Below are positions 58,141 to 64,000 of a DNA stretch of 64,000 nt, piece by piece (the first letter of the stretch is position 1; each line of letters begins with the position of its first letter). Position numbers and translations under genes: made by a program. Under the pieces are notes generated by a model. The model saw only the letters and a program-made list of their open reading frames with translations. It made no database searches and was not told where the DNA came from. Source of the stretch: Amycolatopsis sp. cg9 (GTDB taxonomy: Bacteria > Actinomycetota > Actinomycetes > Mycobacteriales > Pseudonocardiaceae); assembly GCF_041346945.1 (NCBI RefSeq), contig NZ_CP166850.1, positions 558,001 through 622,000 of the forward strand, given 5' to 3'.

Positions 58141-58983
58141 CTAACGGAAGACGACGGTGCTGTTGCCGTTGAGCAGGACGCGGCGTTCGCAGTGCCAGCG
58201 CACCGCACGGGAAAGGGCGAGGGCTTCGGCGTCGCGGCCGACGGTCACGAGCTCGCGCGGCGAGTACGTGTGGTCGACGCGCTGGACCTCCTGCTCGATG
58301 ATCGGGCCCTCGTCGAGGTCGGGCGTGACGTAGTGCGCGGTCGCCCCGACGTACTTGACACCGCGGTCGTAGGCCTGGTGGTAGGGCTTGGCGCCCTTGA
58401 AGCCGGGCAGGAACGAGTGGTGGATGTTGATCGCGCGGCCTTCGAGCTTCCGGCAGAGCGCGTCGGACAGCACCTGCATGTACCGGGCCAGCACGATCAA
58501 GTCCACTTCGTACTCACCGACCAGGTCGAGCAGCCGCTGCTCGGCCTCCGGCTTGGTGTCCGCGGTGACCGGCACGTGCACGAACGGGACGCCCGCCGCC
58601 TCGGCCATCGGCCGCAGGTCTTCGTGGTTGGACACGACCACCGCGAGCTCCGCGCCGAGCCCGCCCGCGCGCCAGCGGAAGAGCAGGTCGTTGAGGCAGT
58701 GCCCGAACTTCGACACCATCACGAGGATCCGCGGCGGCGTGCCGTCGGAGAACCCGTATTCCATTCCGAAGTCCCCCGCCACCGGCGCGAACGCGCGGGT
58801 CAGATCGTCCACAGTGGTCTCTTCGGTGCAGGTGAACGACGTGCGCAGGAACAGCGAGCCGCGGACGTCGTCGTCGAACTGCTGGTGCTCGACGATGTCG
58901 CAGCCCTGGCCGACCAGGAACGTCGTGACGGCGTGCACGATCCCGGCGCGCTCCGGGCACTTGAGCGTCAGGGTGAAGGTCAC
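58141..58983 (-). CDS. purU: Formyltetrahydrofolate deformylase
   Basis: 280 residues. An N-terminal ACT domain (FTLTLKCPERAGIVHAVTTFLVGQGCDIVEHQQFDD) is followed by the formyltransferase fold, with NIHHSFLPGFKGAKPYHQAYDRGVKYVGATAHYVTPDLDEGPII, the catalytic Asn/His/Asp set. PurU hydrolyses 10-formyl-THF to formate and THF, so it drains the one-carbon units made by the sarcosine enzymes. GTG 58983 overlaps the soxG stop (GTGA). purU is a standard member of actinobacterial sarcosine oxidase operons. Confidence 0.93.
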   Translation of the reverse strand: MTFTLTLKCPERAGIVHAVTTFLVGQGCDIVEHQQFDDDVRGSLFLRTSFTCTEETTVDDLTRAFAPVAGDFGMEYGFSDGTPPRILVMVSKFGHCLNDLLFRWRAGGLGAELAVVVSNHEDLRPMAEAAGVPFVHVPVTADTKPEAEQRLLDLVGEYEVDLIVLARYMQVLSDALCRKLEGRAINIHHSFLPGFKGAKPYHQAYDRGVKYVGATAHYVTPDLDEGPIIEQEVQRVDHTYSPRELVTVGRDAEALALSRAVRWHCERRVLLNGNSTVVFR

Positions 58984-59447
58984 GAGACGTACTCCAGGCT
59001 CGCGTCGGCCAGCCACGCGTGGAAGTAGTCCGAGAAGGACTGGCGCACGAGGATCGTGAAGCCGTCTTCGCGGACCATCAGCACGATCCCGGTGCGGGCC
59101 AGCAGGGTCTGGACGCACGTCCCCGGCGGCGACGCCGCCAGGTCGACGGAGCACCCGTGGGCCAGGACGTCGGCCGCGTGCGCCCCGGTCAGCCGCACGA
59201 CGTTGCGCTGCGCCGACACATCCACGACGGCCGCACTTTCACGTGAAAGTGCGGGTTCCAGTTCGGCTTGGCGGCCGGGCTCGGCGAGGACGAGGTACTC
59301 GTCGGGGCCCATCCAGAGGAGGTCGGCACCGTTGCCGCTGGTGTAGGTGCACGGGCCGGGCAGCGGGACGCCGAGGAGGGTGTCGCCCTCGCGGAGGCGC
59401 ACGGTGAGCTGGGTGCGGAACGGTTCGTCGACCGCGTCAACCGTCAC
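58980..59447 (-). CDS. soxG: Sarcosine oxidase gamma subunit
   Basis: 155 residues. FRTQLTVRLREGDTLLGVPLPGPCTYTSGNGADLLWMGPDEYLVLAEPG and ALSRESAAVVDVSAQRNVVRLTGAHAADVLAHGCSVDL are the family signatures, ending in LVRQSFSDYFHAWLADA. It is the structural subunit of heterotetrameric sarcosine oxidase, resembling a half GcvT domain. It begins 11 bases inside soxA and overlaps purU by four bases, consistent with one operon. Confidence 0.92.
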   Translation of the reverse strand: MTVDAVDEPFRTQLTVRLREGDTLLGVPLPGPCTYTSGNGADLLWMGPDEYLVLAEPGRQAELEPALSRESAAVVDVSAQRNVVRLTGAHAADVLAHGCSVDLAASPPGTCVQTLLARTGIVLMVREDGFTILVRQSFSDYFHAWLADASLEYVS

Positions 59448-61974
59448 GGCGGGCTCCTTCCTTGTCGAAGAGCACGGATTCGGTCACGGTCACCGGCACG
59501 ACCTGATCGCCGACGGGCACGTACAGCGTTTCGCCGATCCGCTCGCGACCCGAGCGCACCAGTGCGAGCGCGAAAGTGCGGCCGAGGGCGACGCTGTCGT
59601 AGCTGGAGGTGACGTGGCCGAGCATCCGCACCGGCGGTTCGGGTACGACGTCGGACTCGATGATCTGCGAGCCCTCCGGCAGCAGCACCGACGGGTCCAC
59701 CGGGAGCAACCCGACCAGGTGCTTGCGGTCGGGGCGGTTGTTCTCGGCGCGGGCGAACGACCGCTTGCCGAGGAAGTCGGCCTTCTTCTTCGACACCGCC
59801 CAGGACATGCCGAGGTCCTGCGGGGTGACCGTGCCGTCGGTGTCCTGGCCGATGATCGGGTAGCCCTTCTCGGCGCGCAGGACGTGCATGGTCTCGGTGC
59901 CGTACGGCGTCGCTCCTTCGTCCACGATGGACTGCCAGAGCGCGGGTCCGTGCCACGACGGGACGTTGATCTCGTAGGCCAGCTCGCCGGAGAAGCTGAT
60001 CCGGCAGACCCGGGCCGCGATTCCGGCGACCTCGGCGTCCTGCCAGGTCATGAACCCGAACGCCTCGTTCGAGACGTCGAGGCCCGGCGCCAGGCGGCCG
60101 AGGACCTCCCGCGAGCGCGGCCCGACGAGCGGGACCGTCGCCCAGTGCTCGGTCACCGACGTCGCGAAAACGCGCAGGTGCGGCCACTCCGTCTGGAGCC
60201 ACTCCTCCATCCACTCGAGGACCATCGCCGCGTTGCCGGTCGTGGTGGTGACCAGGAAGCGTTCCTCGCCGACGCGGATGACCGTGCCGTCGTCGAGCAC
60301 CATCCCGTCCACCCCGCACATCACGCCGTAGCGGATCCGGCCGACCTTGAGGGTGCTCATCACGTTCGTGTAGAGCATGTCGAGGAACCGGCCGGCGTCC
60401 GGGCCCTGGACGTCGATCTTGCCCAAAGTCGACCCGTCCATCACCGCGACGTCGGTGCGGGCCGCGCGGCACTCGCGCCGGACGGCGTCGCGCATCGACT
60501 CGCCGGGCCGCGGGTAGTACCACGGGCGCTTCCACTGCCCGACGTTCTCGAACTCGGCGCCGTGCTCGACGTGCCACGGGTGGATCGTCGTGACGCGCAC
60601 GGGGTCGTGCAGCTCGCCGCGGTTCCGCCCGGCCAGCGCGGCGAACGCGACCGGCGTGTAGGGCGGGCGGAACGTCGTCGGCCGGCGGTCGGCGAGGTCG
60701 GCGCCCAGCGCTTCGGCGGTGATCCCGGCGGCGAGCATGCCGGACGTCTTGCCCTGGTCGTGCGCGGTGCCGATGGTGGTGTACCGCTTGACGTGCTCCA
60801 GCGAGGTGAGCCCGGCGCCGGTGGCGCGCAGGACGTCGGACACCGTGGCGTCCCGCTGCTGGTCGACGAACCGGGTGTCCACTTCGGACTCCGGCGCGGG
60901 CACCTGCCACAGCACCTCGGTCTCGGGCAGCCCCTCGCCCGCGGCGGCGCCGACGACGCTCACGTCCGGCAGGTCACCGGCCGGGACGTAGGAGCCGAGC
61001 TCCGGGGAGTAGCGCAGGGTGCCCCGCGCCTGGCTGTAGAGGTGCACGGCCGGGTTCCAGCCGCCGGACACCAGCAGCAGGTCGCACGGCACCCGCTCCC
61101 CTTGCGTCGAGCCCAGGGGTCCGACGTGGGCGGCGGTGATGTGCGTGTCGCCGTCGGTGCCGATGACGCCGTAGCCCTGGCGAGCGTCGACGATCCGCAC
61201 GATCTCGGCCCCGGCCCCGGCCAGTTCGGTGGCGGCGTCGTACGCGGAGTCGTTGGTGGTGAACACGACCACGCGCTGACCGACCAAGACTCCGTACCGG
61301 TTCAAGTACGTGCGGGCGGCCGAAGCGAGCATGATGCCGGGGCGGTCGTTGTCCGGGAACACGATCGGCCGCTCGTGGGCACCGGTCGCGATGACGATCC
61401 GCTTCGCCCGGATCCGCCAGACGCGTTGCCGCGAGACGCGTTCGGGGGCCGCGGGCTCGCCCCGGCGTTCCAGGGCGAGCACGAACCCGTCGTCGTAGAC
61501 GCCGAACGCCGTGGTGCGCGAGAGGAACCGGACGCCATCGGGAGCTTCGCCGTCGGGCTGGTCGTCGACGAGCAGCACCCGGCCGGAAGCCGCGGCAGCG
61601 GCCGCGCGGCCCGCGGGCCCGGCGCCGATGACCAAGACGTCGCAATGGGCGTGCTTCGCGTCGTACCGCGCCGGGTCGGGCTCGGCGGCCAACCGGCCCT
61701 GACCGCGCAGGCCGCGGGCGACCAGCCCGTCGTACAGCTCGACCGTGGTCGCCGGCAGCATCGGCTCCGGGAACGGCGCTTCGATCTGGACCAGCGCGTT
61801 CGAGTCCTCGACGCCGGCGCCGACGATGCCGCGCGGCCGGCCGTACTTGATGCTGGTCGCGACGTGGTGGATGCCGTTGGCCAGCAACGCGGAAGCCAGG
61901 GTGTCGCCGAGGAAACCGGTCAGCTCGCGGCCGTCGAAGGTGAACTTGAGCGGGACGCCGGAGAGCCGGGTCAT
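59437..61974 (-). CDS. soxA: Sarcosine oxidase alpha subunit
   Basis: 845 residues. The N-terminal Fer2-like part begins PLKFTFDGRELTGFLGDTLASALLANGIHHVATSIKYGRPRGI. An NAD-binding site follows (DVLVIGAGPAGRAAAAAASGRVLLVDDQP), then a central SoxA region. The C-terminal GcvT domain binds folate (GRIRYGVMCGVDGMVLDDGTV and FSGELAYEINVPSWHG). It binds NAD+ and folate and receives the methylene group for THF. Subunits of this kind are usually about 950-1000 residues, so roughly 100 residues are missing between domains. ATG 61974 overlaps the soxD stop (ATGA). Confidence 0.9.
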   Translation of the reverse strand: MTRLSGVPLKFTFDGRELTGFLGDTLASALLANGIHHVATSIKYGRPRGIVGAGVEDSNALVQIEAPFPEPMLPATTVELYDGLVARGLRGQGRLAAEPDPARYDAKHAHCDVLVIGAGPAGRAAAAAASGRVLLVDDQPDGEAPDGVRFLSRTTAFGVYDDGFVLALERRGEPAAPERVSRQRVWRIRAKRIVIATGAHERPIVFPDNDRPGIMLASAARTYLNRYGVLVGQRVVVFTTNDSAYDAATELAGAGAEIVRIVDARQGYGVIGTDGDTHITAAHVGPLGSTQGERVPCDLLLVSGGWNPAVHLYSQARGTLRYSPELGSYVPAGDLPDVSVVGAAAGEGLPETEVLWQVPAPESEVDTRFVDQQRDATVSDVLRATGAGLTSLEHVKRYTTIGTAHDQGKTSGMLAAGITAEALGADLADRRPTTFRPPYTPVAFAALAGRNRGELHDPVRVTTIHPWHVEHGAEFENVGQWKRPWYYPRPGESMRDAVRRECRAARTDVAVMDGSTLGKIDVQGPDAGRFLDMLYTNVMSTLKVGRIRYGVMCGVDGMVLDDGTVIRVGEERFLVTTTTGNAAMVLEWMEEWLQTEWPHLRVFATSVTEHWATVPLVGPRSREVLGRLAPGLDVSNEAFGFMTWQDAEVAGIAARVCRISFSGELAYEINVPSWHGPALWQSIVDEGATPYGTETMHVLRAEKGYPIIGQDTDGTVTPQDLGMSWAVSKKKADFLGKRSFARAENNRPDRKHLVGLLPVDPSVLLPEGSQIIESDVVPEPPVRMLGHVTSSYDSVALGRTFALALVRSGRERIGETLYVPVGDQVVPVTVTESVLFDKEGARRDG

Positions 61975-62249
61975 GAGGTCACCGGCCTGGGCTCGTCGAG
62001 GCGGTAGATCGCCAGGAGGTCGTGCGTGCGGGTGTCGCGGACGGCGTTGAACCACCGGCGGCAGCCCGCGGAGTGGCTCCAGCGCTCCGCGTACGGGCCG
62101 CTCGGGTTGGCCCGGAAGAAGACGAACTTGGCCCAGTCCTCATCGGACAGTGCGGCCGGGTCCTCCGGGTAGGCGACGTGGGCCTGGCCGCCGTAGTGGA
62201 ACTCGGCCTCTTCACGCGGCCCGCACCAGGGGCAGGGAATGAGTTGCAC
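61971..62249 (-). CDS. soxD: Sarcosine oxidase delta subunit
   Basis: 92 residues. MQLIPCPWCG carries Cys6 and Cys9, and RWSHSAGCRRWF carries His59 and Cys63. These are the four zinc ligands at the same positions as in characterised heterotetrameric sarcosine oxidases. GTG 62249 has AGGAGA just upstream. It lies between soxB (eight-base gap) and soxA (four-base overlap). Confidence 0.95.
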   Translation of the reverse strand: MQLIPCPWCGPREEAEFHYGGQAHVAYPEDPAALSDEDWAKFVFFRANPSGPYAERWSHSAGCRRWFNAVRDTRTHDLLAIYRLDEPRPVTS

Positions 62250-62257
62250 GGATTCTC

Positions 62258-63472
62258 CTAATGGGCGACGGCGGCGGCGCCGTGCTCGTCGACGAGGGCA
62301 CCGGTGGTGAACCGGTCGAGGGTGAACGGTTCGGCGTACTCGTGCGGCTTCCCGCGGGCGATGGTCGCCGCGAAGACGTCGCCGACGCCGGGGGTGGCCT
62401 TGAAGCCGCCGGTGCCCCAGCCGCAGTTGAGGAACAGGTTCTCGACCGGGGTCAGGCCGATGATCGGCGACGCGTCCGGGCTGACGTCGACGATCCCGGC
62501 CCACGTCCGCAGCAGGTGCGCCCGCGCGAACACCGGGAACAGTTCCAGCGCGGCCGCCATCTGCTCTTCGATGATGTGGAACGAGCCGCGCTGGCCGTAG
62601 CCGTTGTAGCTGTCGATGCCCGCCCCCATCACGAGTTCGCCCTTGTGCGCCTGGGAAACGTAGACGTGCACGGCGTTCGACATGACGACCGTCGGGTGGA
62701 CCGGCTCCAGCAGCTCGGACACCAGCGCCTGCAGCGGGTGCGAGTTCAGCGGCAGGTCGAGCCCCACCAGGCGAGCCAGCACGGACGTGTGCCCGGCCGC
62801 GCACAGCCCGACCTTGCCCGCGGCGATCCGGCCCCTCGACGTCTCGACACCGGTGACCCGGCCGTCCCTTGTGGAGATACCGGTGACCTCGCAGTTCTGG
62901 ATGAGGTCGACCCCCAGTTCGTGCGCGGCGCGGGCGAAGCCCCACGCCACGTAGTCGTGCTTCGCGATGCCCGCGCGCGGCTGGTAGGTCGCGCCGAGCA
63001 CCGGGTAGCGGACGTCCGGGGAGGTGTTGACGATCGGGCAGATCTCCTTGACGCCGGCCGCGTCCACCCATTCGGCGTCGATGCCGTTGAGCTTGTTGGC
63101 CTCGACGCGGCGGACGCTGTCGCGGACGTCCTGCAGGGTGTGCGCGAGGTTCAGCACCCCGCGCTGGCTGAACAGGATCGGGTAGCCGAGGTCCTCTTCC
63201 AGGCCTTCCCACAGCTTGAGGGAGTGCTCGTAGATGCCGGAGCTCTCGTCCCAGAGGTAGTTGGAGCGGATGATCGTGGTGTTGCGGGCCATGTTGCCGC
63301 CCGCGAGCCAGCCCTTTTCCAGCACGGCGACGTCGGTGATGCCGAACACCTTGGCCAGGTAGTACGCGGTGGCGAGGCCGTGCCCGCCGCCGCCGACCAC
63401 GACCACGTCGTAGGCCTTCTTCGGCTCGGGGTTGTCCCAGAGGAAGTCCGGGTGCTCCGGCAGGTCGGTCAT
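62258..63472 (-). CDS. soxB: Sarcosine oxidase beta subunit
   Basis: 404 residues. The FAD site is [24 protein letters not shown], then [40 protein letters not shown]. Later [14 protein letters not shown] and [23 protein letters not shown] complete the DAO fold. The subunit carries FAD, where sarcosine is oxidised, and covalent FMN, where O2 is reduced. The ATG shares bases with the glyA stop (ATGA). Confidence 0.94.
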   Translation of the reverse strand: MTDLPEHPDFLWDNPEPKKAYDVVVVGGGGHGLATAYYLAKVFGITDVAVLEKGWLAGGNMARNTTIIRSNYLWDESSGIYEHSLKLWEGLEEDLGYPILFSQRGVLNLAHTLQDVRDSVRRVEANKLNGIDAEWVDAAGVKEICPIVNTSPDVRYPVLGATYQPRAGIAKHDYVAWGFARAAHELGVDLIQNCEVTGISTRDGRVTGVETSRGRIAAGKVGLCAAGHTSVLARLVGLDLPLNSHPLQALVSELLEPVHPTVVMSNAVHVYVSQAHKGELVMGAGIDSYNGYGQRGSFHIIEEQMAAALELFPVFARAHLLRTWAGIVDVSPDASPIIGLTPVENLFLNCGWGTGGFKATPGVGDVFAATIARGKPHEYAEPFTLDRFTTGALVDEHGAAAVAH

Positions 63473-64000
63473 CGGGTCTCCTCCCCGGGGTACAGCGGGA
63501 ACGCTTCGGCGAGCGCGGTGACGCGGGCCCGCAGCTTCCCGGCGTCGTAGCCGGGCTCGAGCGCCTCCGCGATGACGTCGGCGGCCTCGCGGAACTCGGC
63601 GTCCCCGAAACCGCGGGTGGCCAGGGCCGGCGTGCCGATCCGCAGGCCGGAGGTGACCATCGGCGGGCGCGGGTCGAACGGGACGGCGTTGCGGTTGACG
63701 GTGATGCCGACCTCGTGCAGCCGGTCCTCGGCCTGCTTGCCGTCCAGTTCGGAGTCGCGCAGGTCGACGAGCACGAGGTGGACGTCGGTGCCGCCGGTCA
63801 GCACGGAGATCCCCGGCTCGGCCAGCAGCCGTTCGGCGAGGATCTTCGCGCCGCGCAGGGTCCGCTCCTGGCGTTCGGCGAACTCGGGCTCGCCCGCCAT
63901 CTTGAACGCGACGGCCTTGGCGGCGATGACGTGTTCGAGCGGACCGCCCTGCTGACCGGGGAAGACGGCGGAGTTGACCTTCTTGGCCAGCGCCGGGTCG
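63469..64000 (-). CDS. glyA: Serine hydroxymethyltransferase, 3' part (runs off window)
   Basis: The open frame continues to the right edge. The visible 176 codons start ...[34 protein letters not shown] and reach [36 protein letters not shown], the C-terminal folate/substrate region of SHMT. The catalytic PLP lysine lies outside the window. Its role here is to condense glycine from sarcosine with methylene-THF to serine. The stop overlaps the soxB start, making it the upstream gene of the operon (at least within view). Confidence 0.93.
   Translation of the reverse strand, partial: DPALAKKVNSAVFPGQQGGPLEHVIAAKAVAFKMAGEPEFAERQERTLRGAKILAERLLAEPGISVLTGGTDVHLVLVDLRDSELDGKQAEDRLHEVGITVNRNAVPFDPRPPMVTSGLRIGTPALATRGFGDAEFREAADVIAEALEPGYDAGKLRARVTALAEAFPLYPGEETR

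Overview
This is a 64 kb stretch of very GC-rich chromosome with actinomycete features: GTG and TTG starts are common, overlaps are of the GTGA/ATGA type, and several promoters read as leaderless. The gene content points to a Pseudonocardiaceae-like organism, with Amycolatopsis as the best guess by inference. It has an AftD-type arabinofuranosyltransferase locus, an AfsR-type SARP regulator, a DUF222/HNH gene and heterotetrameric sarcosine oxidase. No rRNA, tRNA, CRISPR array, insertion sequence, prophage or large biosynthetic cluster was seen.

Layout. 1-3.9 kb: two tiny ORFs with strong ribosome binding sites, an NLR-like Xre/NB-ARC/TPR protein, and a SEFIR-NPCBM protein. 3.9-9 kb: a TetR regulator facing an SDR dehydrogenase and an acyl-CoA ligase (a small catabolic unit), then an ECF41/SigJ-type sigma factor and an amidohydrolase. 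9-18 kb: a small membrane protein with an ABC-2 exporter, a membrane GGDEF-EAL protein, a Tat-exported cyclase-family protein, an acidic DUF5709 protein and a 923-residue AfsR-like regulator. 18-20 kb: a DUF222/HNH nuclease followed by about 600 bp of degenerate C-rich tandem repeats. 20-31 kb: mixed accessory genes: MerR/MFS pair, GH18 chitinase with a DasR-like site, PLP decarboxylase, acetyltransferase, deazaflavin oxidoreductase, beta-helix glycosidase, methyltransferase, PucR-like regulator, and a DUF2975/Xre pair.

31-47.5 kb is an envelope polysaccharide locus. It holds a DUF3068 protein, two methyltransferases, a GT4 glycosyltransferase, a condensation-type acyltransferase, a DUF2613 peptide, two polytopic GT-C-like proteins, a flippase-like protein, AftD, and a solute-binding/VWA protein. 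Several members correspond to the mycobacterial Rv0224c-Rv0227c and Rv0236A/Rv0236c genes. Three of its promoters share a TTACC-N4-GGTAA palindrome. 47.7-55 kb carries a lysin-like glycosidase, a MocR regulator with an AhpD/MFS operon, a MarR/MFS pair with three phased 11-bp repeats, and an HtrA-type protease.

55.2-64 kb is one leftward operon: glyA-soxB-soxD-soxA-soxG-purU-dmgdh/gcvT-like-ftcD_C-like. It would take dimethylglycine and sarcosine to glycine and serine, and dispose of the folate-bound one-carbon units as formate. glyA runs off the right edge.

Two other patterns stand out. Convergent genes either overlap at their stop codons (seven pairs) or are separated by long, nearly perfect palindromes of distinct sequence families (three places).
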